A DNA stretch of 64,000 bases, taken from Arcobacter sp. F155 (GTDB taxonomy: Bacteria > Campylobacterota > Campylobacteria > Campylobacterales > Arcobacteraceae). This document shows positions 27,646 through 35,989 of this stretch, piece after piece. The notes beneath the pieces are model-generated. The model had not been told where the DNA came from, ran no database searches, and worked only from the letters and a program-made list of their open reading frames with translations. The DNA lies in NCBI RefSeq assembly GCF_004116455.1, contig NZ_PDJU01000001.1:62001-126000 (forward strand). Direction: 5' to 3'. A program made the translations under genes and the position numbers. Numbering within the stretch: the first letter of the stretch is position 1; each line of letters begins with the position of its first letter.

Positions 27646-27676
27646 AATAAAAGAGAAGTTTCTTCTCTTTTATTTA
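27646..27676 (+). terminator. Bidirectional terminator between dapD and copA
   Basis: A 13-bp perfect inverted repeat (27646-27658 with 27662-27674) around a TTT loop. It is A-rich on the left and T-rich on the right, so it can stop transcription from both convergent genes. Confidence 0.88.
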
Positions 27677-27685
27677 AACTACTAT

Positions 27686-29860
27686 CTAAAGCTTTTTTAG
27701 TTTTAATCTAAGAGAGTTTAGAACAACTGTCACAGAACTAAAACTCATAGCTATTCCTGCATAAATTGGTGATAACATAAGTCCAAAGAATGGATATAAA
27801 ACACCTGCTGCTAGTGGAATTCCTATTGCATTATAAATAAATGCCCAGAAAAGATTTTGTTTTATAATTTTCATTGTTTCAATTGATAGCTTAATACTTT
27901 TAGAAATAGAGTTAAGTTCATTGTTTACTAAAATTATATCTCCTGCATCTTTACTAATATCAGCTCCAGAGTTTAAAGTTACTCCAATGTTTGCTTGTTT
28001 GATTGATGGAGCATCATTTATTCCATCTCCTACAAACATAACTTTACCTTTTTCTTGAACTTTTTTAATTACATCGTATTTCTCAGTTGGAATAACTTCA
28101 CTATAAACTTCATCGATACCAATCTTAGAGGCTATTTTAGAAGCAGTGATTTTATTGTCTCCTGTTAATAAAATAGGCTTTATATTTTGTTTTTTTAAAT
28201 TTTCAATTAGTTCTTGTGCATTCTCTTTTAGTTCATCTTCAAGGGCAAAAGAACCAATACTTTCATTTTCAATAGAAGCTAAAATAACACCATTTGCTAA
28301 CTCTAATCTTTCATTATAAAACTTTAAGTGAGAAGTTTTGATTTCTATATTATTCTCTTCTAAAAGTTGTTTATTTCCAAGTAAAATTAGTTGCTTATCT
28401 ATTTTAGCTTTTATTCCTCTTCCTGCAATGATTTCTAAATCTTCTATCTCATAGTTTTGTTTTTCTACATCTTTTAAATAGCTTACAATAGCTTTAGAAA
28501 TAGGGTGCTCACTTAAACTCTCAACAGCTAATATTTTAGAGAAATATTTTTCATCTATATCTGTTTTAGTTACAGCTATTTCACCTTTTGTTAAAGTTCC
28601 TGTTTTATCAAAAACTGCGTATTGTATGTCTTTGATAACTTCTAGGACTTCAGGGTTTTTGATTAAAATACCTTCTTTAGCTCCTTTACTTACAGAACTT
28701 ACAATAGCAATTGGAGTAGCAAGTCCTAAAGCACAAGGACAAGAGATAATAAGTACAGAAATACTTGCTAAAATAGCATTTTGCATATCTCCAACTAAAG
28801 CCCATATAATAAAAGTAGCAATAGCTATAACGATTACAGAAGGTACAAAGATATTTGCAATTTTATCTGCAAATCTACTAATAGGTATTTGTTTACTTTG
28901 AGCTGATTTTAGAAGGTTGATTATCTTTGATAAAGTTGTATCACTTGCTAGTTTTGTAACCCTTACTGTGATTACACCATTTGTGTTTAAAGTTCCTGAT
29001 AATACTTCATCTCCTATTTCTTTAAAGACAGGCATTGACTCACCTGTAATCATTGAAGTATCTATATCTGCACGACCTTTTATTATTTCTCCATCAGTAG
29101 GTATCTTTTCACCAGTTTTAACTAAAATCTTATCATCTATTTTAAGTTCGCTTGCAAGTATTTCTTTTATATTCTCTTTTTCATCAATTAAATTTGCAAG
29201 GCTAGGAGCTAATGTCATTAGTTTCTTTAAAAAGTCACTAGCTTTTTGTTTTGAACGTTCTTCTAAAAATCTTCCTAATAAAACAAAAGAGATAATAACA
29301 GCTGCCCCATCAAAATATAAGAATTTTAAATGCTCTGGAAATAGGGTAGGGAAGAATACAACAAAAGTAGAATAAAAGTATGCAGCACTAGTTCCTAAGG
29401 CAACTAAAACATTCATGTCATAGTTTTTGTTACTTAAAGCTTTGTATGCTAACTTATAAAATCTTGCTCCACAAAAGAACTGTACAACTGTTGCAAGGGC
29501 GAAAATAGCATATTGTTTAACTGATACATCAACTATACTTGAAAACATGATTACAAACATAAATGCAGTTATAGTCATTGAAATAGAGAAAAGGTTTTTA
29601 AGGTTTTTGAACTCTTTTTCTTGAGCTTTTTCTAAGTGAGAAAAGTCTTCTTCAACTTTATACCCAAGAAGTTCAATTTTTTTTATAAGAGTATCTTTTG
29701 ACATATTTTCAGTATCAATAGTAAACTCTCCTTCACTAGAAGCGAAGCTTACTTTAGTGCTTTGTACACCTTTTTGTTTGTTTAAAAACTTTTCAATTCC
29801 ATTTGAGCAGTTAACACAAGTCATTCCTGAGATATTTAGATTTATTTTCTCTTTAGACAT
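27686..29860 (-). CDS. copA: Copper-exporting P1B-type ATPase
   Basis: ATP-driven Cu(I) exporter, 724 residues. One N-terminal heavy-metal domain has GMTCVNCSNGIEKF (residues about 13-26). Membrane metal site SCPCALGLATP, phosphorylation motif DKTGTLTKG, SEHPISKAI, and GDGINDAPSIKQA are complete. The last helices have YNAIGIPLAAG and AMSFSSVTVVLNSLRL, the Tyr-Asn and Met-Ser pattern of copper-specific pumps rather than Zn/Cd ones. It is the third gene of a minus-strand operon after a CopZ-like chaperone and an ArsR-family regulator, 4 bases behind the latter. Confidence 0.95.
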   Translation of the reverse strand: MSKEKINLNISGMTCVNCSNGIEKFLNKQKGVQSTKVSFASSEGEFTIDTENMSKDTLIKKIELLGYKVEEDFSHLEKAQEKEFKNLKNLFSISMTITAFMFVIMFSSIVDVSVKQYAIFALATVVQFFCGARFYKLAYKALSNKNYDMNVLVALGTSAAYFYSTFVVFFPTLFPEHLKFLYFDGAAVIISFVLLGRFLEERSKQKASDFLKKLMTLAPSLANLIDEKENIKEILASELKIDDKILVKTGEKIPTDGEIIKGRADIDTSMITGESMPVFKEIGDEVLSGTLNTNGVITVRVTKLASDTTLSKIINLLKSAQSKQIPISRFADKIANIFVPSVIVIAIATFIIWALVGDMQNAILASISVLIISCPCALGLATPIAIVSSVSKGAKEGILIKNPEVLEVIKDIQYAVFDKTGTLTKGEIAVTKTDIDEKYFSKILAVESLSEHPISKAIVSYLKDVEKQNYEIEDLEIIAGRGIKAKIDKQLILLGNKQLLEENNIEIKTSHLKFYNERLELANGVILASIENESIGSFALEDELKENAQELIENLKKQNIKPILLTGDNKITASKIASKIGIDEVYSEVIPTEKYDVIKKVQEKGKVMFVGDGINDAPSIKQANIGVTLNSGADISKDAGDIILVNNELNSISKSIKLSIETMKIIKQNLFWAFIYNAIGIPLAAGVLYPFFGLMLSPIYAGIAMSFSSVTVVLNSLRLKLKKL

Positions 29861-29864
29861 AAGA

Positions 29865-30224
29865 CTACTCCTTTTCTTTTAGGATTGCTTTGAGTAAATC
29901 TTTTATATACTCATCTTTTATATAATAAAAAGACATTTTTTTATCTTTTTTAAAATCAACTATTCCGTATTTTTTTAGTGTTCTTAATTGGTGTGACACA
30001 TGAGATTGGGGTATTTCAAGTAGGTTTGTCATCTCTCCTACACATATTTCATAATCTATTAGTGCATATAACATTTTTGCTCTAGTTGGGTCAGCAAGAG
30101 CTTTAAATACATTTGAGATATCAACTAAAGTTTCCTGTGAAGGAAGAATTTTATTTATATCAGAGATATAACTAATATCTTCACAACAAGACCTGATTAA
30201 TTTTTTTTCTTCACAAGCACACAT
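29865..30224 (-). CDS. ArsR/SmtB-family metal-sensing repressor
   Basis: Winged-helix repressor of 119 residues. The recognition region reads IPQSHVSHQLRTLKKYGIVDFKK. Metal ligands are suggested by Cys2, Cys4, Cys13 and Cys14 plus Cys61 in EICVGEM, which corresponds to the ELCVCD metal motif of CadC with one Cys replaced by Gly. This layout fits a soft-metal sensor (Cd, Pb, Cu or Ag). Its place between a chaperone and a copper-type ATPase argues for Cu/Ag. A strong palindrome upstream of the operon is the likely operator. Copper control by ArsR proteins is less common than by CsoR or CueR. Confidence 0.88.
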   Translation of the reverse strand: MCACEEKKLIRSCCEDISYISDINKILPSQETLVDISNVFKALADPTRAKMLYALIDYEICVGEMTNLLEIPQSHVSHQLRTLKKYGIVDFKKDKKMSFYYIKDEYIKDLLKAILKEKE

Positions 30225-30225
30225 A

Positions 30226-30432
30226 TTACTCTTCTATGATTTCAAATCCAAGTTCTTTCATTTCATCTTTGAACTTTACTTCTTGTGTTTCATCTTTGAT
30301 TTCAACTGTTACTTCTTTTGGTTCTGTATTTAAATTTATAATAATCTCTCCAAACTCTTCTTCTAATGAACCTTTAATAAGATTTGAACAACTTCCACAA
30401 GCTATATTGTTTGCTTTAAATGTTTTTTTCAT
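30226..30432 (-). CDS. CopZ-like heavy-metal-associated protein
   Basis: A 68-residue HMA-fold metallochaperone with metal-binding CGSC (NIACGSCSNLI) followed by a ferredoxin-like beta-alpha-beta pattern (EVTVEIKDE, FKDEMKELGFEII). It lacks the Met of the usual MxCxxC. It would shuttle metal to CopA. I start it at MKKTFK (30432), which has AAGGA at the right distance; the frame is open upstream, with an in-frame ATG at 30465 that falls inside the operator. It is first in the operon, 1 base before the ArsR gene. Confidence 0.85.
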   Translation of the reverse strand: MKKTFKANNIACGSCSNLIKGSLEEEFGEIIINLNTEPKEVTVEIKDETQEVKFKDEMKELGFEIIEE

Positions 30433-30457
30433 AAGATAATCCTTTATATATGATAAA

Positions 30458-30489
30458 TATTTCATATGATATTATCATCATATGAAATA
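30458..30489 (-). promoter_or_regulatory. Operator/promoter of the copper operon
   Basis: ATTTCATATGAT (30459-30470) is repeated as a perfect inverted copy at 30477-30488 with a 6-base centre; one more pair extends it outward. It lies 26 bases upstream of the first gene. ArsR/SmtB operators are AT-rich dyads with TGA/TCA half-sites in similar places, so the adjacent repressor is the natural ligand. Confidence 0.7.
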
Positions 30490-30509
30490 AATGTCAAGAC
30501 TAAAGAATA

Positions 30510-31001
30510 TTAAATTTTGTTAAGCATCATAAAAAGTTCGTATAAAACTTCACTTTCTATTACAAGAGATATAAAGAAGATAATTTCAAATTTAAATAAA
30601 ATAGTTCTATTTATTCTTTCATTTAAAAAATTAAAGTCTTTTTTTATCATATCATGAGCATGCATAGAGAAGCTATGTTTTACATTGTTTTTGTACCAGT
30701 GTATATAAGCTTCTCTTTTCACAATATCTTTTTTAGAAATAATTTCATGTAAAAAATAAACATGAAGTATTGAAATAAAAAAAGTAGTTATTGGAAATAT
30801 ATTCTCTACTAAAAAGTAAATTAATATGATTAAAAAAGGGTAGATTATAATAAAACAACTGACTCGTTTATGGTGATGATAAATATAGTTTATCAAAAAA
30901 TATTTAGAGCCTAAATTGTTTGATATGTTTTTATTAAAGATTAGTGCGTTGATGAAAATTATAAAAAAAGCGATAATATGTAAGTGAAGTAAAGAAAACA
31001 T
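30510..31001 (-). CDS. Hypothetical membrane protein, His-rich
   Basis: Not recognised. The 163 residues have about four hydrophobic helices (LHIIAFFIIFINALIF, CFIIIYPFLIILIYFLV, ITTFFISILHVYFL, FKFEIIFFISLVI). The loops are unusually His-rich (YIYHHHKRV, VKHSFSMHAHDM). It lies just upstream of the copper operon, on the same strand, but is separated from it by the operator, so it is transcribed towards the operator. The His clusters could bind metal; that is speculation. No clear ribosome site was noted, so the exact start is uncertain. Confidence 0.6.
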   Translation of the reverse strand: MFSLLHLHIIAFFIIFINALIFNKNISNNLGSKYFLINYIYHHHKRVSCFIIIYPFLIILIYFLVENIFPITTFFISILHVYFLHEIISKKDIVKREAYIHWYKNNVKHSFSMHAHDMIKKDFNFLNERINRTILFKFEIIFFISLVIESEVLYELFMMLNKI

Positions 31002-31126
31002 GCTAACTCCTTCATATGACTGAATAGCAATCTTACTTCTTAAATTTACCTAAGTGTTAGTTAATTAAAATAAAAATTATTTGATAACGTTTTAATTTTA
31101 ATCTATTTATAAAGTTAGGCAAAACT

Positions 31127-31675
31127 TTATAAAGATGACAATATCTTTTTTAATTCTTCTTTTTCTTTCCACTCATTAATAATTTGTTTTGAGAACTTAA
31201 CTTTTTTTAAATCTAACTCAATTATGTCAATATCATCTAAAAAAGCCTCTGCGTAACCTGTTTGTGTTTCATGAACTCTTACAGAAGATACTTTTACATC
31301 TCCTTCTGCATTTTCTAAAACTGTATTTTTTAAAATATGACTTATAAATTTTAAAAACAATAGACTGTATGCTTCTGCACTTGGAGATACAGGCATCTCT
31401 ATCCATCTTTCACTATTTTTCTTGAAAAAGTCTTTGAACTCTTCAGACTCTTCTGACCAAAGTGAATAGGCATGATCAAATGAATCTATTATATTTTTAA
31501 TATGTTTTTTTGTTAAGCCAAAATCTAAAACCATATATCCATTATCTAGTTTATTTGAAGAGAAAAATACTTCAACTTCATAGGAGTGTCCATGAATGGA
31601 CTTTTTGCATCTATTAGTACTACAGTTTCTTACAATATGTGCACCTTCAAATTTAAACTTTTTCCTAATAATCAT
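31127..31675 (-). CDS. queD: 6-carboxytetrahydropterin synthase QueD / PTPS family
   Basis: Zinc enzyme of the PTPS/QueD family making 6-carboxy-5,6,7,8-tetrahydropterin from dihydroneopterin triphosphate for queuosine. Motifs: FEGAH (zinc His), RCKKSIHGHSYEVEV (catalytic Cys and two zinc His), SFDHAYSLW (Asp-His of the triad), MPVSPSAEAYS, and VHETQTGYAEA with the pterin-anchoring Glu. I start at MIIRKKF (31675), overlapping the pyrC stop by 11 bases; the frame is open 16 codons further but that part lies within pyrC. It has 182 residues, longer than E. coli QueD. queC and queE were not seen here. Confidence 0.88.
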   Translation of the reverse strand: MIIRKKFKFEGAHIVRNCSTNRCKKSIHGHSYEVEVFFSSNKLDNGYMVLDFGLTKKHIKNIIDSFDHAYSLWSEESEEFKDFFKKNSERWIEMPVSPSAEAYSLLFLKFISHILKNTVLENAEGDVKVSSVRVHETQTGYAEAFLDDIDIIELDLKKVKFSKQIINEWKEKEELKKILSSL

Positions 31676-32711
31676 CTTTAACCTTAACGTTTTTAATGCT
31701 CCATGAAAGAGTTTGTCCTGCAAATAAAGGTACTACTTCTTCATTTTTGTATTGGTATGATTGGGGTACTTTAAATTCTTCTTTTTTTAATTCAATTTGC
31801 TTTTTTATTGGTATTAAGTTATAGATTTTTTGAGCATTTAAACTAACAAAAGCATTTAAATTTTCAAGTTTTCCATTCTCTTCAAAAAGTTGAGTTAATA
31901 CTTGAAGTGCAATAGGTGAAGTAAAAACACCAGCTGCTCCATCGTGGCACTCTTTAGCCTCTTTTTGGTGGGGAGCAGAATCTGAGCCAAACATTACTTT
32001 AGGATGAGCAGATAAGGCTAGTTTTCTAAGAGCTTCTTTATCTGTAGGCTTTTTAACTACGGGTTTACAAAAAGTATGAGGATTTAACATTCCTCCTAAT
32101 ACATCATCTAACGTAAGCATAAGGTGATGAACAGTAATTGTTGCATATAAGTTATCATATTTTTCTAATAATGCAATAGATTCTTCATTTGATATGTGCT
32201 CCATAATTATCTTCAATTTTGGAAAGTTTATAGCTAAGGATTCATAAATAGGCAAAAACTCTTTTTCTCTATCCATTATAAAGCCTTTTGTCTCTCCATG
32301 AACACATAAAGGGATATCTAACTTTTCCATTGATTCTAGTACTGGTCTTAATATATCTACATCCATTGAAGCTACACCTGTTTCAGAGTTTGTAGTTACT
32401 CCAAAAGGATATAGTTTAACTGCGATAATCTCATCTTTAATATCTTTTAAAAACTCATATGAGTAATCTATTTGAAAAAATATAGTAACTTGAGGACTAA
32501 AACTATCATTTTTACAGGCATCTTTGATTCTTTGTTTATAAGAGAGTAGGGCTTCTTTTGTTGTAATTGGTGGAACAATATTAGGCATAACTAAGGCAGC
32601 AGAAAAATGTTTTGAAGTTAATGGAGCAACTAACTTTAGCATATCATCATCTCGTAAATGTAAATGCATATCAAGTGGGGAATCAATTATAAAACTATTT
32701 TTATCATTCAA
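31665..32711 (-). CDS. pyrC: Dihydroorotase
   Basis: Class II dihydroorotase of pyrimidine synthesis, 348 residues. The zinc motif DMHLHLRDDDML is near the N terminus. The carbamylated Lys is expected in IAVKLYPFG, further zinc His in VHGETK and IMEHIS, and the catalytic Asp in FGSDSAPH. AAGGAAAT precedes the ATG. It overlaps queD downstream. Two palindromes 24-82 bases upstream of the start may control this transcript. Confidence 0.94.
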   Translation of the reverse strand: MNDKNSFIIDSPLDMHLHLRDDDMLKLVAPLTSKHFSAALVMPNIVPPITTKEALLSYKQRIKDACKNDSFSPQVTIFFQIDYSYEFLKDIKDEIIAVKLYPFGVTTNSETGVASMDVDILRPVLESMEKLDIPLCVHGETKGFIMDREKEFLPIYESLAINFPKLKIIMEHISNEESIALLEKYDNLYATITVHHLMLTLDDVLGGMLNPHTFCKPVVKKPTDKEALRKLALSAHPKVMFGSDSAPHQKEAKECHDGAAGVFTSPIALQVLTQLFEENGKLENLNAFVSLNAQKIYNLIPIKKQIELKKEEFKVPQSYQYKNEEVVPLFAGQTLSWSIKNVKVKDDY

Positions 32712-32734
32712 ATTATTTCCTTATTCTAAATAAA

Positions 32735-32793
32735 TGCAACTAAGTCGCATTTAAAATTCATTTGGTATGATATCAAAATGCAACTTAGTTGCA
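32735..32793. promoter_or_regulatory. Paired 15-bp palindromes upstream of pyrC
   Basis: TGCAACTAAGTCGCA (32735-32749, one mismatch) and TGCAACTTAGTTGCA (32779-32793, perfect 7-1-7) are two copies of one palindrome, centres 44 bases apart, and together form an 18-bp inverted repeat. Between them lie possible -10 boxes on both strands (TATGAT at 32766 on plus, TATCAT opposite). They look like two operators of one dimeric regulator flanking the pyrC promoter. About 95 bases beyond them (32794-32889) I see no gene, only a possible decayed ORF. Confidence 0.55.
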
Positions 32794-32889
32794 AAAATGC
32801 TCAAAACTATTTTTTAAGAGTGTTATCTACTATTACAATGAGTTTAGGTATTGGACTTACTTTTTTTAATTAATTATGTCTAGTTTAAA

Positions 32890-34074
32890 TTAAATCTTTT
32901 TTTGTTCTTCTGTCATAATTGTTTTAGAAAAAAACAAAAGTAAAATACCACAAAAAACGATAAATGAAGTAAGATAAAGAGCATAATTATATGATGAGAA
33001 TTTTTCAATAAAATAGACAGAATAAAGGGGAGCTATTACTTGACCTATGCCATTAGCTATTGTAAATGCTCCCATTAAAACTACAGGGCTTTTTCCTGCT
33101 AATTTTCCTCCTAGATTCATAAACAATCCCACAAGAGCAATAAAAGTTCCTCCATAAAGTACACCTGACAAAAGATTTAAATATATATTTGATGTAACAG
33201 TTGGTATTAAAATACTTATACCAAGTAGACCCATAGTAATGATGATTATATTTACACTTCCGTACTTAGAAGCTAAACTCATCCATATAATACAAGAAGG
33301 AATACCAGCTAAACCAACTATTGTCCAAGTCATACTTCCATATCCTTCTAACTCTTTTATAGAATTGATAATATCTGGTAAAAACGTAGCTTGTACTACA
33401 AATCCTATACCCATAGTAAAGTAGCTAATGATTATGATAATAGTAAAAGGTGTAAATAAAGATTTATCAAAGTTTGTTGATGTTTTTTTTACTTTAATAC
33501 TTTTATCAAAGGACAAAATATACATAGAGTATAATGCAAGAATAGTTGTAACTATAGTTAATACTATCCACGAATCTTTCCAGCTTCCACCACTGTTTTG
33601 AACTGCTCTTGCGATAATATCAGTTACAAAAATCGAAAAGCCAATTCCTGAAAAGTGTATTCCCATAGCTTTTGTTTTATTTTGAAAGTTTAATTTACTC
33701 ATAACAATAGCTGAACCCACAACAAATGCTAAAGCTCCTGAAATTCCTGCAGTAAGTCTAGCTATAAACCAGATAGTTTGATTTTCTGTGATACCAAGAA
33801 TAATAGTTGTTAGTAAACATAAAATAATTCCAATTCTAAAAAATATCACTTTTTTATTTATGTCCTTTATAAACATAGAAAAGATTGAACCACTTAAATA
33901 ACCTATATAATTAAAAGATGCTAATACCCCTGCAAAACTAACTGTAAGAAAGCCTTCAATCATAGGAGGAAGAAGTGAAGTAAAAGCAAATCTAGTTATT
34001 CCAAGCCCAATTATTACAGCAATAATTCCTGCAATTAGTATTGATATATTGCTATTTTTATTTAATAAGTTCAT
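32890..34074 (-). CDS. MFS transporter, YbfB/YjiJ family
   Basis: Twelve-helix major facilitator of 394 residues. The start GIIAVIIGLGITRFAFTSLLPPM and SFNYIGYLSGSIFS match the YbfB/YjiJ group (PF06779-like), whose substrates are mostly unknown. The second half has VGLAGIPSCIIWMSLASKYG and GKLAGKSPVVLMGAFTIANGIGQ. It is divergent from a LysR regulator with an inverted repeat between them, so it is probably the LysR target. It might export a small metabolite; substrate unknown. Confidence 0.88.
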   Translation of the reverse strand: MNLLNKNSNISILIAGIIAVIIGLGITRFAFTSLLPPMIEGFLTVSFAGVLASFNYIGYLSGSIFSMFIKDINKKVIFFRIGIILCLLTTIILGITENQTIWFIARLTAGISGALAFVVGSAIVMSKLNFQNKTKAMGIHFSGIGFSIFVTDIIARAVQNSGGSWKDSWIVLTIVTTILALYSMYILSFDKSIKVKKTSTNFDKSLFTPFTIIIIISYFTMGIGFVVQATFLPDIINSIKELEGYGSMTWTIVGLAGIPSCIIWMSLASKYGSVNIIIITMGLLGISILIPTVTSNIYLNLLSGVLYGGTFIALVGLFMNLGGKLAGKSPVVLMGAFTIANGIGQVIAPLYSVYFIEKFSSYNYALYLTSFIVFCGILLLFFSKTIMTEEQKKI

Positions 34075-34125
34075 TTTTACTTCTTTCTTTAACTAGATTA
34101 TAGAGATAATATTTTTTAGAATTAT

Positions 34126-34164
34126 ATAACTGATAGTTATGTATGTCAAATAACTAATAATCAT
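34126..34164. promoter_or_regulatory. LysR-type operator between MFS and lysR genes
   Basis: ATAACTGATAGTTAT (34126-34140) is a perfect 6-3-6 repeat containing the T-N11-A pattern of LysR sites. A weaker copy ATAACTAATAATCAT starts at 34150, one 24-bp step further. This arrangement of a strong recognition site and a weaker activation site is usual for LysR regulators. Confidence 0.6.
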
Positions 34165-34223
34165 ATGTAATATTGTTTTTGGTAATATTGTAGAATAATT
34201 TATTAGCCATAATAAGGAAAATA

Positions 34224-35051
34224 ATGGATACAAATCTTCTAAAAATATTTATTGCAGTTGCAGATAAAGAAAGTATAACTTTAGCTGCAAATGAACTCGG
34301 CTTTACCCAGTCAAATGTGACACTTAGAATAAAGCAACTTGAAAAGAATTTGAAATGTTCATTATTTCATCGTATACCAAAAGGTGTGGTTTTAACAGAT
34401 GAAGGTAAAAGGCTTTATAAACATTCAATACAGATTGTAAGAAAAGTAGAAGATGCTATTTTAGATGTTCAAAATGAACAAGAACAAAAGAAGCTTATTA
34501 TTGGTTCAACAGATTGTAATGCAGTAGTAAGGATTTCTTCCTTTATTACAAAACTACATGAGGATTATCCTAATATTCAATTAGAGTTTTTAACAGGAAC
34601 AACAAAAGAAATTACTAAAATGGTTTTAGAATATAAAGTAAATGTGGCATTTATAAGTGGTGAACCAACCCATGATGAACTTATAGTATTAAAAAGATAT
34701 GATGAAGAGCTTGCTATATTAGAAGAAAAAAATGATAAATCACAAAATGTTTTACTAACCTTCAAAGAGGGAAGTATTTTCGATGACTTCTTAAGAAAAT
34801 ATTATGAAAAAAATGGAATAGAAGTAGAAAAATCAATAGCTTTTGGAAGCCTAGAAACTATACTTGCATGTGTAAAAGCTGGTATGGGAAAAACACTTTT
34901 GCCTTTAAAACTAGTTGATAAATTAGGATACAAAGAAGAATTAAAAGTTATAAAACTAGATAAAAAAATAGCATATTTTCCTACTTGTATGGTATGTAGA
35001 AAAGATTATCTACCAAAAATAAGTGAATATCTTAAAGAGATGGTTTTTTAG
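34224..35051 (+). CDS. LysR-family transcriptional regulator
   Basis: The 275-residue regulator has an N-terminal winged HTH (ITLAANELGFTQSNVTLRIKQLEKNL) followed by the LysR linker (LFHRIPKGVVLTDEGKRLYKH). The C-terminal effector domain (from about residue 88) is slightly shorter than usual. It has AAGGAAAATA before the ATG. It is divergent from the YbfB-type MFS gene, its likely target. The effector is unknown. Confidence 0.92.
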   Translation: MDTNLLKIFIAVADKESITLAANELGFTQSNVTLRIKQLEKNLKCSLFHRIPKGVVLTDEGKRLYKHSIQIVRKVEDAILDVQNEQEQKKLIIGSTDCNAVVRISSFITKLHEDYPNIQLEFLTGTTKEITKMVLEYKVNVAFISGEPTHDELIVLKRYDEELAILEEKNDKSQNVLLTFKEGSIFDDFLRKYYEKNGIEVEKSIAFGSLETILACVKAGMGKTLLPLKLVDKLGYKEELKVIKLDKKIAYFPTCMVCRKDYLPKISEYLKEMVF

Positions 35052-35090
35052 TTTAAAGTGTTTTTGATTTTAGTTTTGTGAAAGTACTTT

Positions 35091-35139
35091 AAGTACATAA
35101 AGATATAGAAGTTGGTTTTAGGTTCTATATCATGTACTT
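35091..35139. other. Long stem-loop between lysR and aat
   Basis: AAGTACAT plus GATATAGAA (with a 3-base bulge) pair with TTCTATATC plus ATGTACTT around a 12-base loop, 17 pairs in total. GTACTTTAAGTAC just upstream repeats the outer arm. There is no T run on either side, so this is not a standard terminator, although it lies between two convergent genes. Confidence 0.5.
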
Positions 35140-35230
35140 AGAGTCATTTTATTAAGTCAACGAAATTTTAATTGAAATTTATCAATTTAGAAAGGTATAT
35201 TTTCTTTACGTTTTCTTGACATTTTGAATG

Positions 35231-35899
35231 CTATTTCTTTTTTAGTATCTTGAAGTACTCTTCTCTTGGAATCTCTTTTGCACCTAAACTTTCTAAATGC
35301 TCATTATGTACTTGACAATCAATTAGATTTATACCATTCTCTTTTGCTTGTTTACAAAGGTGATAAAATGCAACTTTAGAGGCATCACTAACTTTAGCAA
35401 ACATACTTTCACCACAAAAGATATCATCAATCAGAACTCCATAAAGACCACCAACTAATTCATCATCTAAGTAGGTTTCTATAGAGTATGCATATCCTAG
35501 TTTATGTAGATTTACATAGGCTTGAATAAAGTGCTCATTTATCCAAGTGTCATCTTCATGTTTTCTTTTGATACTTGCACAGTTTTTCATAACTTCTTCA
35601 AAGTTTTCATTCGTTTTTACAACAAAACCTTTGTTTTTGATTGTTTTTCTAAGGCTTTTTGATACCTTCATTTCATCTGGGTATAAAACCATTCTTTGTT
35701 GAGGTGAGAACCAATGTATGTGATTGTATTCATCCATAAACCAGGGGAAAAGTCCATGTTCATAGGCATTTAATAATCTTTGGGGATGAAAGTCTCCTCC
35801 TACTGCAACTAGGTCATTATTCATCATTTCTAAAGTAGGGAAATCAAAATTATCTTCATCAAGGAGGTATATTTTTTCTATTGGTTCTAAAAGTCTCAT
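35231..35899 (-). CDS. aat: Leucyl/phenylalanyl-tRNA-protein transferase
   Basis: Adds Leu or Phe to N-terminal Lys or Arg of proteins, marking them for ClpS/ClpAP degradation (N-end rule). Of 222 residues, recognisable motifs are LVAVGGDFHPQRLLNAYEHGLFPWF, HIHWFSPQQRMVLYP, HEDDTWINEHFIQAYVNLHKLGYAYSIE, LVGGLYGVLIDDIFCGESMF and INLIDCQVHNEHLESLGA. Family length is normal. It stands alone on the minus strand, divergent from the diguanylate cyclase. Confidence 0.95.
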   Translation of the reverse strand: MRLLEPIEKIYLLDEDNFDFPTLEMMNNDLVAVGGDFHPQRLLNAYEHGLFPWFMDEYNHIHWFSPQQRMVLYPDEMKVSKSLRKTIKNKGFVVKTNENFEEVMKNCASIKRKHEDDTWINEHFIQAYVNLHKLGYAYSIETYLDDELVGGLYGVLIDDIFCGESMFAKVSDASKVAFYHLCKQAKENGINLIDCQVHNEHLESLGAKEIPREEYFKILKKK

Positions 35900-35989
35900 G
35901 GATGAATATTATCCAAAAAAAACTAAAGAGTCTTAAGGTTTTAAAACTTTATTTATGCTATTCTACTGCAATTTTAAAAGGAGTTTGTA

